A stretch of 64,000 nucleotides of DNA from Dyadobacter psychrotolerans (GCF_004349265.1 NZ_SMFL01000007.1:1-64000); one strand, 5' to 3'; shown: positions 37,539 to 46,658, counted from the stretch's first letter. The notes: generated by a model not told the origin, from the sequence alone. Numbers and translations: made by a program.

Positions 37539-39074
37539 ATGTCTAAAAAAATCCAATCTGCCCTTATATCTGTTTATTATAAGGATGGACTTGAACCTTT
37601 GGTTCGTCTTCTGCACGAAAATGGCGTAAAACTTTATTCCACAGGAGGTACACAAACATTTATAGAAAACCTTCAGATTCCTGTAACTGCTGCCGAAGAG
37701 CTGACGGGTTACCCATCTATTTTTGGCGGTCGGGTTAAAACCTTGCATCCTGCTATCATGGGCGGGATTTTATATCGACGCGATGATGCCGGTGATGTAG
37801 CACAGGCGGCTCAATACAACATCCCTGCTATCGATCTGGTTGTTGTGGATTTGTATCCGTTTGAAGAAACAGTTGCTTCCGGTGCGGGTGAAGAAGAGAT
37901 TATAGAAAAAATTGACATAGGCGGAATTTCACTGATACGGGCAACTGCCAAAAACTTCAAGGATACACTGATTGTTTCTTCAAGAAGTCAGTATGCCGGT
38001 GTTGTTGAATTGCTGGATGCAAAAGCGGGCGCAACGGATCTGGAAGACAGGCGTAAATATGCAGGAGAGGCATTTGGTGTTTCTTCTCATTATGACGGGG
38101 CGATTAACAGCTATTTTATTTCAAAAGAAACTCAGGCTGATTCAGCCCTTTACGATTTCCAGAGTTTACCGTCTCAAACATTGCGTTATGGTGAAAACCC
38201 CCACCAAAATGCAACTTACTTTGGCGATCTGGAAGGTATATTTGAAAAACTACACGGTAAGGAATTATCCTACAATAACCTGGTGGATGTAGATGCCTGC
38301 GTAAATCTGATAGATGAATTTATTGGGTCTGATCCAACGTTTGCGATCATCAAACATACCAATGCCTGCGGAATTGCAACGGCAGCTACTGCGAAAGAGG
38401 CTTATGACAATGCATTGGCCTGCGATCCGGTTTCGGCATTTGGCGGAGTTGTGATCACCAATACAAAAGTGGATCTGGCAACAGCCGAAGAATTGAACAA
38501 ACTGTTTATGGAAATCCTGATCGCTCCTGAATTCGACGAAGATGCGCTGGCTTTACTAAAATCAAAAAAGAATCGTAACCTGTTAAAACGGAAATCGACT
38601 CAATTGCCAAACGTGATGTTCAAAACCATTTTGAACGGGGTTCTGGTTCAGGATAAAGATCTTTCGACAGAAACTGCTTCCCAGTTTACAACCGTTACAG
38701 AAAAAGCACCGACCGAAGACGAACTGAAAGCACTCGAATTTGCGCTTAAGGTTTGCAAACATACCAAATCAAACACGATCGTTTTGGCGAAGGAAAACCA
38801 GCTTCTTGCCAGCGGAACCGGCCAGACCTCCCGTGTTGATGCCTTGCGTCAGGCAATTGATAAGGCCAAAGCGTTTGGTTTTGACCTGAACGGTGCAGTG
38901 ATGGCTTCTGACGCGTTCTTCCCGTTCGCGGATTGCGTCGAGATTGCACATCTGGCAGGCATCACTTCGGTTGTTCAGCCGGGCGGTTCTATTCGTGATA
39001 AGGACTCGGTTGCATATTGTGATGCAAATGGCGTTTCGATGGTAACAACAGGCGTACGGCATTTTAAGCATTAA
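37539..39074 (+). CDS. purH: Bifunctional AICAR transformylase / IMP cyclohydrolase
   Basis: A 511-residue enzyme catalysing the last two steps of purine synthesis (AICAR to FAICAR to IMP). The start is placed at MSKKIQSALISVYYKDGL (37539); an in-frame start at 37482 only adds unrelated residues. The N-terminal MGS-like cyclohydrolase domain has YSTGGTQTFIE and GGRVKTLHPAIMGGIL. The transformylase domain has RYGENPHQNA, KHTNACGIA, DPVSAFGGV and the C-terminal DAFFPFAD and QPGGSIRDKD. Length is normal. A terminator follows at 39116-39155, suggesting a single-gene unit. Confidence 0.97.
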   Translation: MSKKIQSALISVYYKDGLEPLVRLLHENGVKLYSTGGTQTFIENLQIPVTAAEELTGYPSIFGGRVKTLHPAIMGGILYRRDDAGDVAQAAQYNIPAIDLVVVDLYPFEETVASGAGEEEIIEKIDIGGISLIRATAKNFKDTLIVSSRSQYAGVVELLDAKAGATDLEDRRKYAGEAFGVSSHYDGAINSYFISKETQADSALYDFQSLPSQTLRYGENPHQNATYFGDLEGIFEKLHGKELSYNNLVDVDACVNLIDEFIGSDPTFAIIKHTNACGIATAATAKEAYDNALACDPVSAFGGVVITNTKVDLATAEELNKLFMEILIAPEFDEDALALLKSKKNRNLLKRKSTQLPNVMFKTILNGVLVQDKDLSTETASQFTTVTEKAPTEDELKALEFALKVCKHTKSNTIVLAKENQLLASGTGQTSRVDALRQAIDKAKAFGFDLNGAVMASDAFFPFADCVEIAHLAGITSVVQPGGSIRDKDSVAYCDANGVSMVTTGVRHFKH

Positions 39075-39115
39075 TTAGTGCCAATTGACGTCTTAGATAT
39101 TTCTGATATTATTAA

Positions 39116-39155
39116 ATATAACCGCAAATGCTTCCTCAGTCATTTGCGGTTATAT
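39116..39155 (+). terminator. Terminator after purH
   Basis: A perfect 15-bp stem: ATATAACCGCAAATG (39116-39130) with CATTTGCGGTTATAT (39141-39155), a 10-base loop, and CTTTTA after it. Confidence 0.85.
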
Positions 39156-39194
39156 CTTTTATGGTGCATCTTGCTTCATTGTAATTAAACTTCA

Positions 39195-40076
39195 TTGAAT
39201 TTGAAAGTCAGTCAGACCTTGATTAAGTACACCACAAAAATTGGTAAGTACCTGTTCATCGGTTTGTTTGCACTCATTACTGCTTTCCTTATTCTATATC
39301 CTGAGCTTTTCAACTGCGAGATTATTCGCTCTTCTGAATTCAGAGAAGTAAAACAGGGCATTTTTGTAAGTCCGGATATAACGGCTTCCCAAAGCAGCAA
39401 AATTTTAAAAACCGTTCGTCGCTCTGAGGCGCGGGTTGATTCATTTTACGCCGGTAAAAAATCGCGGCCTGTTATTATTATTTGTAGCAATCCGCAGCAG
39501 TATGAAAAGTATTGTAACAGTTCAGAAGGGGCGGGATGCAGTCTTGGGACGCCTTGGGGAAGTTCTTTTATTATCCTGAATGCCGAAGGAATGAACGTGG
39601 ATGTAATCAGTCACGAAATGAGCCATATTGAACTTCTTGCCAGACTGGGATGGTTTAAGACGGTTACGGAAGTGCCACAGTGGTTCAATGAAGGTGTCGC
39701 TCTGATGCTGGACAGAAGATTTGTTGAAAACACAGATGTAATCGGTAAATATTTTGGGTATATGGACGAGTGGCTGTATTACACCCGCGGCGGTCAGGAA
39801 ATTCTGGAACTTGAAAACATAACGTCGGTAAAGGAATTTTTTAATGGCAACCAGCAATACGTCATGCTGGCCTATATGACTTCCGGACTGGAAGTATCAT
39901 ACTGGCTCGCTGAAACAGAAAATACGGGCATACAGAAATTTATTAAACTGATGGACTCAGGTAAATCCTTTGCTGAATCCTATAACACAGCAGAAAAAAT
40001 GCCCCGGACTAAACGCCGGCCAAGATTGCCCCGAAATCCCTTGAGGCTCCCTTCCCGGGAAAACGTGCGGGATTAA
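39195..40076 (+). CDS. Membrane-anchored putative zinc peptidase (HExxH), unknown family
   Basis: A 293-residue protein with one N-terminal membrane helix (about 18-36, YLFIGLFALITAFLILYP). A zinc-protease signature, HEMSH, occurs in DVISHEMSHIELL (about 143), followed about 20 residues later by PQWFNEGVALML, where the E could be the third zinc ligand as in gluzincins. The C-terminus is basic and proline-rich. The start codon is TTG (39195); no better ATG lies nearby. The substrate is unknown and the active site should face the periplasm. It sits alone between purH and a symporter gene. Confidence 0.62.
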   Translation: MNLKVSQTLIKYTTKIGKYLFIGLFALITAFLILYPELFNCEIIRSSEFREVKQGIFVSPDITASQSSKILKTVRRSEARVDSFYAGKKSRPVIIICSNPQQYEKYCNSSEGAGCSLGTPWGSSFIILNAEGMNVDVISHEMSHIELLARLGWFKTVTEVPQWFNEGVALMLDRRFVENTDVIGKYFGYMDEWLYYTRGGQEILELENITSVKEFFNGNQQYVMLAYMTSGLEVSYWLAETENTGIQKFIKLMDSGKSFAESYNTAEKMPRTKRRPRLPRNPLRLPSRENVRD

Positions 40077-40164
40077 AAGTTAGGTTTTATCAAAAAAATG
40101 ATTCCGAATAACCTTTTTCATCTAAAACACGAAATTTCGAGTTCCATAGGCGCTTAACTCTTTG

Positions 40165-40185
40165 CACTATTTTCGGAAAATAGTG
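40165..40185. promoter_or_regulatory. Inverted repeat upstream of the sodium/solute symporter gene
   Basis: CACTATTTT (40165-40173) and AAAATAGTG (40177-40185) form a perfect 9-bp inverted repeat around CGG. It follows a CTCTTTG that resembles a -7 box and is 55 bases before the start codon. It could be an operator or a leader hairpin. Confidence 0.4.
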
Positions 40186-40240
40186 TACCTTTCGACTTGA
40201 ACCAACTTGCTTATCCAACCATCCAATTTATACGATTGAA

Positions 40241-41860
40241 ATGCAACAATTACAGACTCTGGATTACATTGTTTTCTTCTTCTACTTTATTCTTGTATCC
40301 GGCTACGGTTTCTGGATTTATCAGCGAAAAAAAACAACTACTGAATCAACAAAGGACTTCTTTTTAGCCGAAGGTTCTCTAACCTGGTGGGCAATCGGTG
40401 CATCCCTGATCGCTTCGAATATATCCGCAGAACAGTTTATCGGGATGTCAGGAAACGGGTTTTCGATGGGATTGGGTATATCGACTTACGAGTGGATGGC
40501 GGCTGCAACGCTGGTGATCGTTGCTGTATTTTTTATGCCAATCTATTTGAAGAACAAAATTTATACGATGCCTCAGTTTTTGAGCCAGCGCTACAATCCG
40601 ACAGTAAGTTTGATCATGGCCGTTTTTTGGCTGGCTTTATATATCCTGGTTAACCTTACTTCCATTCTTTATCTGGGAGCACTGGCCGTGTCGGGTATTT
40701 CCGGTCTTGACTTCCAGTTTTGTATGATTGCCCTGGCTGCTTTTGCCATTATCATTACAATTGGCGGGATGAAGGTAATTGGTTTTACAGACGTTATACA
40801 GGTATTTTTCCTTGTTATCGGAGGTTTGGCAACAACCTATCTGGCTATTAATCTTGTTTCAGGTGAAGCCGGGCTTGATGGTGTGATGAGCGGAATTAAA
40901 ATGATGCGTGATAACCACGATGATCATTTTCACATGATTTTCCCAAAAACCAGTCCTTTTTACATGCAGCTACCTGGCCTGACTGTTCTGCTGGGTGGTA
41001 TGTGGATTGTGAATTTGAACTACTGGGGCTGTAATCAATACATTACGCAGCGTGCCTTGGGAGCTGATTTGAAAACGGCCCGTAACGGGATTCTTTTTGC
41101 TGCTTTTCTTAAATTGTTAATGCCGGTGATTGTGGTATTGCCAGGTATTGCGGCTTACGCGCTTTACAGCAAAGGGATGTTCCAAAGTGAAATGTTAGGA
41201 TCAGATGGTTTGATTAATCCTGATAAAGCCTATCCTGTACTATTAAATTTGCTTCCAGCAGGGTTAAAGGGACTTTCCTTCGCAGCATTGACAGCGGCTG
41301 TTGTAGCTTCTCTTGCTGGTAAGGCAAACAGTATTTCTACGATTTTTACCCTGGATATTTTCAAAAATTATATTGGTAAAAATGCGGATGAAAAGACGTT
41401 GGTTAGAATTGGTCGGTTGGTTGTAGTCATTTCAATGGTTTTGGCAATCGCGGTTTCTCCTTATATGGGAATTGATAAAAAAGGTGGTTTTCAGTTTATC
41501 CAGGAAATGACCGGATTACTTTCCCCGGGTATTTTTGCATCCTTTATTATGGGTTTTTTCTGGAAAAGGACCAACTCAGCGGGAGCGCTGTTTGCTATTG
41601 TAGGAGGTTTTTTAATTGCCCTGGCAATGCATAACAATTATCTGCCTTTTGCTGACTGGACTCAGGTTCCGTTCCTGGATCGTATGGGACTGGTATTCCT
41701 GATCTGTGTAGTTGTAATGTTTATTCTGGGCCTTGTGCTTCCGGATGAACGCAAAGGGTTGGTGATCGATTCTTCCATGTTTGTACCTCATAAAAGCTTT
41801 ATTATCGGTGCAGCCGTTGTGATTGCGATGATTACTTTTCTTTACAGTTACTTCTGGTAA
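40241..41860 (+). CDS. Sodium:solute symporter (SSS/SGLT family)
   Basis: A 539-residue membrane protein with about 14 helices. The N-terminus DYIVFFFYFILVSGYGFWIYQRKK, the SLTWWAIGASLIASNISAEQFIGMSG segment and GGMKVIGFTDVIQ (about 178-190) are typical of sodium/glucose-type cotransporters (SSS). These carry sugars, myo-inositol or similar small solutes using the sodium gradient. Substrate is unknown; no sugar catabolic gene adjoins it. It is followed by a perfect palindromic terminator shared with the convergent cyclophilin gene. Confidence 0.9.
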   Translation: MQQLQTLDYIVFFFYFILVSGYGFWIYQRKKTTTESTKDFFLAEGSLTWWAIGASLIASNISAEQFIGMSGNGFSMGLGISTYEWMAAATLVIVAVFFMPIYLKNKIYTMPQFLSQRYNPTVSLIMAVFWLALYILVNLTSILYLGALAVSGISGLDFQFCMIALAAFAIIITIGGMKVIGFTDVIQVFFLVIGGLATTYLAINLVSGEAGLDGVMSGIKMMRDNHDDHFHMIFPKTSPFYMQLPGLTVLLGGMWIVNLNYWGCNQYITQRALGADLKTARNGILFAAFLKLLMPVIVVLPGIAAYALYSKGMFQSEMLGSDGLINPDKAYPVLLNLLPAGLKGLSFAALTAAVVASLAGKANSISTIFTLDIFKNYIGKNADEKTLVRIGRLVVVISMVLAIAVSPYMGIDKKGGFQFIQEMTGLLSPGIFASFIMGFFWKRTNSAGALFAIVGGFLIALAMHNNYLPFADWTQVPFLDRMGLVFLICVVVMFILGLVLPDERKGLVIDSSMFVPHKSFIIGAAVVIAMITFLYSYFW

Positions 41861-41875
41861 GATTAAAGAACTGAT

Positions 41876-41917
41876 GATATAAAAAAAGTCCGGAACGTTC
41901 CGGACTTTTTTTATATC
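41876..41917. terminator. Bidirectional terminator, 42-base perfect palindrome
   Basis: GATATAAAAAAAGTCCGGAAC and its exact complement meet at AACGTT, between convergent genes ending at 41860 and 41933. The A7/T7 arms give a U tract on either strand. Confidence 0.85.
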
Positions 41918-41932
41918 GACTGAACACTAAAT

Positions 41933-42379
41933 TCAGGCAACTTCTTCTTCAATAATTGTAATTTTCTGAATTTTATCGCCCTGGCGAAGCAAATCTACAG
42001 TATCCACGCCTTCTACAACTTTACCAAAGCAGGTATGGTTTCCATCAAGATGCGCCGTGTTTCTGCGACTGTGGCAGATAAAGAACTGCGAGCCGCCTGT
42101 GTCACGTCCGGCATGAGCCATCGATAACACACCACGATCGTGATACTGGTTCCCGCCCTTCAGTTCACATTTAATTGTGTAACCCGGACCTCCGCGGCCG
42201 GTTCCTGTTGGATCTCCGCCCTGAACCATGAAGTCAGGTATAACACGGTGGAAAATTAATCCGTCATAAAAACCTTTTTTTGAAAGATCAACAAAGTTTT
42301 TCACGGCAATAGGAGCATCCTCATCGTAAAATTCGATCAGCATGGTTCCTTTATCGGTGATCATTTCTGCTTTTGTCAT
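41933..42379 (-). CDS. Peptidyl-prolyl cis-trans isomerase, cyclophilin type
   Basis: A 148-residue cyclophilin that isomerises X-Pro bonds during folding. The active-site arginine lies in FHRVIPDFMVQGGDPTGTG (about 44-62), followed by GVLSMAHAG, SQFFI and LDGNHTCFGKVVEGVD. No signal peptide is seen, so it is cytoplasmic. Length is that of the smaller bacterial enzymes. It has a hairpin in its leader at 42409-42434. The upstream lytic transglycosylase gene is on the same strand, 118 bases away. Confidence 0.94.
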   Translation of the reverse strand: MTKAEMITDKGTMLIEFYDEDAPIAVKNFVDLSKKGFYDGLIFHRVIPDFMVQGGDPTGTGRGGPGYTIKCELKGGNQYHDRGVLSMAHAGRDTGGSQFFICHSRRNTAHLDGNHTCFGKVVEGVDTVDLLRQGDKIQKITIIEEEVA

Positions 42380-42408
42380 GTCAACAAATTTGAATTAGTA
42401 TAAAAAAT

Positions 42409-42434
42409 GATATCCATATAAAAATATGGATATC
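42409..42434 (-). promoter_or_regulatory. Perfect hairpin in the leader of the cyclophilin gene
   Basis: GATATCCATAT (42409-42419) and ATATGGATATC (42424-42434) form an 11-bp stem with a 4-base loop, 30 bases upstream of the start codon. It is not followed by a U tract on the minus strand (ATTTTTTATA follows), so it could act as a weak terminator or a leader structure. Confidence 0.35.
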
Positions 42435-42497
42435 CGGTGCAAAGAAAAGCATATCAAAGCTTTTCCTTACTACAATTTAGATAAAACTTGATTGGAT

Positions 42498-43295
42498 TTA
42501 AGAATCCGTCTCCAGCCGTGCCAAAATTTTTGGTTCAGGCTTGGCAAGGGCATTCTTTTTGTCGAGGCGTAGTTCTGCCAGACGATCCACTACTTCACCG
42601 CTTCCCCATTCACGGCTTCTTTTAGGATTGGAAAACCATTCCTTAACAGCAACAAGTTTGTACATGTACTTTGTCGTTTCCGCGTTGAGTTTGAGCTTGA
42701 AGTAATCGTCTTTCTTCTGAGCATTCATACGATCCTGAATGTGTTGCGGACCTGCATTATAAGCAGCTGCAACCAATGTCCACGACCCAAGCTGATGATG
42801 TAACCGGCGTAGATATTTTCCGGCAGCGTGGGTGGATTTAACTAAATGTTTCCGGTCGTCTCTGGTGTCATTTATTACCAGTCCGAGAGATTTAGCTGTC
42901 AGTGGCATAAATTGCCAGTAGCCTTTTGCACCCCGATGAGATGTAACGTCATCGCTCATAGCGCTCTCTATGATGGGTATATATTTAAAATCGGCTGGTA
43001 CTCCGTACTTTTTAAGGATGGTTTCAATGGTTTTCATCCTTTTTTCAGTGCTTGTCATCAGCTTACGAAATTTGGGTGTATCGTAATTTCTGATCATTGT
43101 TTGATATCGCTGGGCAATGCGGGGTTCTGTTAATGGTACAACCTCGCCACAGAAGTCAATAGCAAGAAGATCTGAATTGATAGTATTGGTTGGTTCTGTC
43201 AGTTCTTTCAGTTCTTTCTTTTCCACCTCCACCTCGCGCATGGATATCTTGCCCATTACAGCGATTGAGAAGGCAACAAAGATTAGTCGAATCAT
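42498..43295 (-). CDS. Lytic transglycosylase (SLT domain), exported
   Basis: A 265-residue peptidoglycan-cleaving enzyme. A hydrophobic N-terminus (MIRLIFVAFSIAVMG) would direct export. The SLT domain spans about 95-225, with the catalytic glutamate in YIPIIESAMSD, then GAKGYWQFMPLTA and AAYNAGPQHIQ, which are the classic motifs of this family. The C-terminal part is basic with repeated Leu/Arg. It lies upstream of the cyclophilin gene on the minus strand and has a TATCTTTG -7 box about 80 bases upstream. Confidence 0.92.
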   Translation of the reverse strand: MIRLIFVAFSIAVMGKISMREVEVEKKELKELTEPTNTINSDLLAIDFCGEVVPLTEPRIAQRYQTMIRNYDTPKFRKLMTSTEKRMKTIETILKKYGVPADFKYIPIIESAMSDDVTSHRGAKGYWQFMPLTAKSLGLVINDTRDDRKHLVKSTHAAGKYLRRLHHQLGSWTLVAAAYNAGPQHIQDRMNAQKKDDYFKLKLNAETTKYMYKLVAVKEWFSNPKRSREWGSGEVVDRLAELRLDKKNALAKPEPKILARLETDS

Positions 43296-43780
43296 GCATG
43301 TTTTATTTCGTGAAACTTCATTTTAGTTTGGTTGGCCAATACGATAATTACTTATTGTTATTGATTTCCCGGGGTGCAAAGATAACGGTATTGAATAAAT
43401 AAAATTTCATTTTTACATAAAAAACTGATTTACAGGCTTTTTAGAATTAATTTTATAGTACTAATTTAATATTGTTGAATTCTGAATAAAAACGCAATCG
43501 CACAATAATTTCTTTGATTCTGGTAAAAGAGCGTAAATAATAATCTGTAATTGTACAAAAATGCAAAATGTACTCATTTTCAAAATATATCAATATACCA
43601 AGATGAATAAAATTAAAAATTTATTTTGTCATTGATATACAGGAAGTTACATAATTATCGTGATCTGTTTTTAATAAAATATGTTGAAAACGATGGGATT
43701 CCCTGATTTTTCCTGCCTTATAAAATTTGTTATTGAAATATTACCATGTAGTATCTTGCAGTTTAGATTAGCAAATTGAC
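43296..43780. other. Divergent intergenic region, 485 bases
   Basis: It lies between the transglycosylase and moeA starts. It is strongly AT-rich, and the only clear element is the -7 box at 43377-43384. No reading frame, RNA or convincing molybdenum-cofactor riboswitch was recognised. Confidence 0.4.
43377..43384 (-). promoter_or_regulatory. Bacteroidota -7 box upstream of the lytic transglycosylase gene
   Basis: The minus strand reads TATCTTTG, an exact match to TAnnTTTG, about 80 bases before the start codon at 43295. Confidence 0.5.
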
Positions 43781-44974
43781 ATGGTAACAGTAAACGAGGC
43801 GAAGGAAAAGATTATTGCAAATACACTCCTATTAGCTACCGAGATCAGAACTCTCGAAACGTCATTGGGTTATGTACTTGTTAAGGATATTTTAGCTTCC
43901 TTTTCGCTGCCTTCTTTCAGGCAATCTTCAATGGATGGCTATGCAATTTTCCATCAGGATATTCTGGTAAACGGAACTGCTTTAACGATTACAGGCGAAG
44001 CAAAGGCGGGTGAAAGATCAGTGCAAAACGTAAACAAGGGAGAGGCCATTCGTATTTTTACAGGCGCTCCGGTTCCCGATGGTGCCACAGCCGTGATTAT
44101 GCAGGAGCATACTGCCAGAGAAGGTGGTCAGGTAATTGTTAACGAGTTTCCTGTCCAATCCGGGAAAAATATTCGAAATGTGGGTCAGCAAATCGCGGAG
44201 GGAGCAGTTGCACTTCCCGGAAATACATTGTTATGTCCCGGTGCAGTTGGTTTTTTACTGGGGTTAAATGTGGATACGGTTGAGGTCTATAAAAAGCCCA
44301 AAGTAGGTATTCTTGTCACCGGGGATGAATTGGTAAAGCGGGGAGATGCGCTTGGATATGGCCAGGTTTATGAGTCAAATTCTGCGATGCTTATTGCCGC
44401 TTTAAAACAGGAAGGGATTTACGAGACCGAAGTGCTGTATGCCGAAGATGATCTGGATGCGACAATTGTTGCTTTAGATGCGCTTTCCGGGAGAAACGAT
44501 GTGGTTTTGGCTTCGGGAGGAATTTCTGTCGGTGACTATGACTATGTGGGTAAAGCGCTGGAAGCCGTTGAGGCACAAACTGTTTTTTATAAGGTGAAGC
44601 AAAAACCCGGTAAGCCTTTGCTGTTCGCTAGAAAGGAAGATACGCTGTTTTTCGCATTGCCGGGCAATCCAGCTTCATCGCTGGTCTGTTTTTATGAATA
44701 TGTGCTGCCTGCGCTCAGAAAGATGTGCGGCAGGCAGGATTATTTTTTGCGTTCTCTTCAATTGCCAATTACACACGCCTATTCTTTTGACGGCGAACGC
44801 GACGAATTTTTAAAAGCAACTGCAACTCACGACACAGTTATTCCGTTGGATGGACAGGAGTCGTTTGCATTGCGATCCTTTGCTGTTGCGAATGCAATCA
44901 TTTATTTACCTGTAACACAGAATGTGGTTGCAAAAGGTGACTTGGTGGAAGTGCATTTGCTGCCTTTTAGTTGA
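43781..44974 (+). CDS. moeA: Molybdopterin molybdotransferase
   Basis: A 397-residue protein that inserts molybdate into adenylylated molybdopterin. Conserved segments are SSMDGYAI (about 47-54), GAPVPDGATAVIMQE, TGDELV, SGGISVGDYDYV (the substrate-binding GGxSxGDxD motif), and ALPGNPASSLVCFYEY. Length is normal for MoeA. It is the first gene of the cofactor operon, with moaD starting 17 bases after its stop. The 485-base leader upstream should carry the operon promoter. Confidence 0.96.
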   Translation: MVTVNEAKEKIIANTLLLATEIRTLETSLGYVLVKDILASFSLPSFRQSSMDGYAIFHQDILVNGTALTITGEAKAGERSVQNVNKGEAIRIFTGAPVPDGATAVIMQEHTAREGGQVIVNEFPVQSGKNIRNVGQQIAEGAVALPGNTLLCPGAVGFLLGLNVDTVEVYKKPKVGILVTGDELVKRGDALGYGQVYESNSAMLIAALKQEGIYETEVLYAEDDLDATIVALDALSGRNDVVLASGGISVGDYDYVGKALEAVEAQTVFYKVKQKPGKPLLFARKEDTLFFALPGNPASSLVCFYEYVLPALRKMCGRQDYFLRSLQLPITHAYSFDGERDEFLKATATHDTVIPLDGQESFALRSFAVANAIIYLPVTQNVVAKGDLVEVHLLPFS

Positions 44975-44990
44975 TCAAATAAATAACAAT

Positions 44991-45230
44991 ATGAGTGTTC
45001 ATGTGATGTATTACGGAATGCTTGCAGAGCTGACGGGAAAAACGGAGGAATCCTGGATTGCCGGAGAGGAACTTACCGTGGGAGAATTCCGGGCACAGAT
45101 TTTAGATAAATATCCTGCAATCCGGGAAAAGAAATTTAAAATTGCTGTTAATAAGCAAATTTCTGATGATTTGAAATTAATCTCAGATCTGGCTGAAATA
45201 GCGTTGCTTCCTCCTTTTGCTGGCGGTTAA
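44991..45230 (+). CDS. moaD: Molybdopterin synthase small subunit
   Basis: A 79-residue ubiquitin-like sulfur carrier. The start is set at MSVHVMYYGML (44991); a frame from 44922 overlaps moeA and is not the gene. The protein ends LLPPFAGG, the C-terminal Gly-Gly that is adenylylated and then thiocarboxylated. It pairs with MoaE to convert precursor Z to molybdopterin. moaE starts 22 bases downstream. No MoeB-type activating enzyme is in the window. Confidence 0.94.
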   Translation: MSVHVMYYGMLAELTGKTEESWIAGEELTVGEFRAQILDKYPAIREKKFKIAVNKQISDDLKLISDLAEIALLPPFAGG

Positions 45231-45251
45231 AATGTTAATTAATAAAAACCA

Positions 45252-45698
45252 ATGGAGAAAATCCGAAAGCCGAAAAAAGTATTTGTTCAGGGGCCGATTA
45301 GCCCCATGTTCATTACTGAATCAATTGCCAGCCACCAGTCCAAAACACAGATTGGTGCGCATGCGATTTTTTTAGGGCAAATTCGTGCAGATAAAAAAGA
45401 GACCGGCGTTGTCACCGGAATTGAGTACTCGGCCTATGAAGAAATGGCGGAAGAAGCCTTTCATCAGATTCGGGAAACCGCTTTTACGAAGTTTGAGCTT
45501 ACCTGTATGCACATTTACCATAGTCTGGGCGTTGTGCCGACGGGCGAAATAAGCTTATTCGTTTTCGTGTCCTCGCCCCATCGCAGAGCAGCTTTTGAAG
45601 CATCTGAATTTATTGTAGAAGAAATCAAGGCCAATGTTCCTATTTTCGGAAAAGAGCTTGTGGGTGAAGTTGGTTACGTGTGGAAGGAAAATAAATAA
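45252..45698 (+). CDS. moaE: Molybdopterin synthase catalytic subunit
   Basis: A 148-residue subunit. The core is GAHAIFLGQIRADKKE, GIEYSAYEEMAEEAF, MHIYHSLGVVPTGE and SSPHRRAAFEA, with the conserved lysine region KANVPIFGKE near the C-terminus. These match MoaE, which transfers sulfur from MoaD to precursor Z. It has an N-terminal extension of about 15 basic residues before the usual start of homology. It lies between moaD and moaCB in the operon. Confidence 0.95.
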   Translation: MEKIRKPKKVFVQGPISPMFITESIASHQSKTQIGAHAIFLGQIRADKKETGVVTGIEYSAYEEMAEEAFHQIRETAFTKFELTCMHIYHSLGVVPTGEISLFVFVSSPHRRAAFEASEFIVEEIKANVPIFGKELVGEVGYVWKENK

Positions 45699-45722
45699 AT
45701 GACCTGGTTTAACAACGTTTGA

Positions 45723-46628
45723 ATGGTTGATATTACGCACAAAACAAATACATTAAGAATAGCTACAGCGGAGGCAACGGTTAAGGTTAGCAAGCCGGAA
45801 ACGATTTTGGCAATTCAAAATCGGACCGTTCCCAAGGGTGATGTATTTGAAATGGCAAAAGCTGCTGGTTTTCTGGCTGTTAAAAAAACACCTGACCTGT
45901 TGCCGGATTGTCATCCGATACCAATTGAATTCACCGCAGTAAATTACCGGATAGAAGAATTGTCTGTTGTTATTGAGCTGACGGTAAAAACGATTTATAA
46001 AACCGGAGTGGAGGTTGAGGCAATGCATGGTGCGTCTGTGGTTGCCTTAACGATGTATGATATGCTTAAACCGATCGATAAAGGTGTTGAGATTTTTAAT
46101 ATCCGGCTTTTGGAGAAAAAGGGAGGAAAAAGTGACAGGAAAGCTATTCCTGATAATCTTAAAACCGCAGTTGTCGTTTGCTCCGATAGTATTTCAAAAG
46201 GGATTGGTGAAGATAAATCGGGTAAAAAAATCGTTGAGAAACTTCACGCTCTCAACATTTCAGTAAGTGATTACAGTATTGTTCCTGATGACAAATTGTT
46301 GATTCAGGAAAAGATAAACAGTCTGGTGACCACATCTTATCAAATGATATTGATTACTGGCGGAACCGGCTTGTCTGATCGTGATGTTACACCGGAAGCG
46401 GTTGCAGAATTAATTGAGCGCGAAATTCCGGGAATTGCTGAAACCGCAAGACAATACGGTCAGGAGCGTATCCCGACAGCGATGCTTTCCAGGTCTACCG
46501 GCGGACTTATAGGCGAAACGCTTGTCATTACAATGCCCGGAAGTACCGGAGGAGTAACCGAATATATGGACGCACTTTTCCCACAGGTATTACATGTTTT
46601 TAGTGTAATGGAAGGAAAAAAGCACTAG
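45723..46628 (+). CDS. moaCB: Bifunctional cyclic pyranopterin monophosphate synthase / MoaB-type adenylyltransferase fusion
   Basis: A 301-residue fusion. The N-terminal MoaC part (about 1-150) starts MVDITHK and has PDCHPIPI with the catalytic histidine, GVEVEAMHGASVVALTMYDM and the catalytic lysine. The C-terminal MoaB/MogA part (about 155-301) has VVCSDSISKG, ITGGTGLSDRDVTPE and TMPGSTGGVTEYMD, the latter being typical of molybdopterin-binding proteins. The first domain makes cyclic pyranopterin monophosphate, the second probably adenylylates molybdopterin. The fusion is known in Bacteroidota. moaA starts 30 bases downstream. Confidence 0.92.
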   Translation: MVDITHKTNTLRIATAEATVKVSKPETILAIQNRTVPKGDVFEMAKAAGFLAVKKTPDLLPDCHPIPIEFTAVNYRIEELSVVIELTVKTIYKTGVEVEAMHGASVVALTMYDMLKPIDKGVEIFNIRLLEKKGGKSDRKAIPDNLKTAVVVCSDSISKGIGEDKSGKKIVEKLHALNISVSDYSIVPDDKLLIQEKINSLVTTSYQMILITGGTGLSDRDVTPEAVAELIEREIPGIAETARQYGQERIPTAMLSRSTGGLIGETLVITMPGSTGGVTEYMDALFPQVLHVFSVMEGKKH

Positions 46629-46658
46629 TTTTTAACTTAATAGAGATCTAATAACTTC

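Noticed and set aside
43296..43780. Possible molybdenum cofactor riboswitch before moeA
   Set aside because: The long leader suggested one, but no stable conserved stems could be found by eye and the class is known mainly from other phyla.
44922..44990. Extended N-terminus of MoaD overlapping moeA
   Set aside because: MoaD begins directly with the first beta strand (VHVMYYG); the upstream codons are moeA sequence in another frame.
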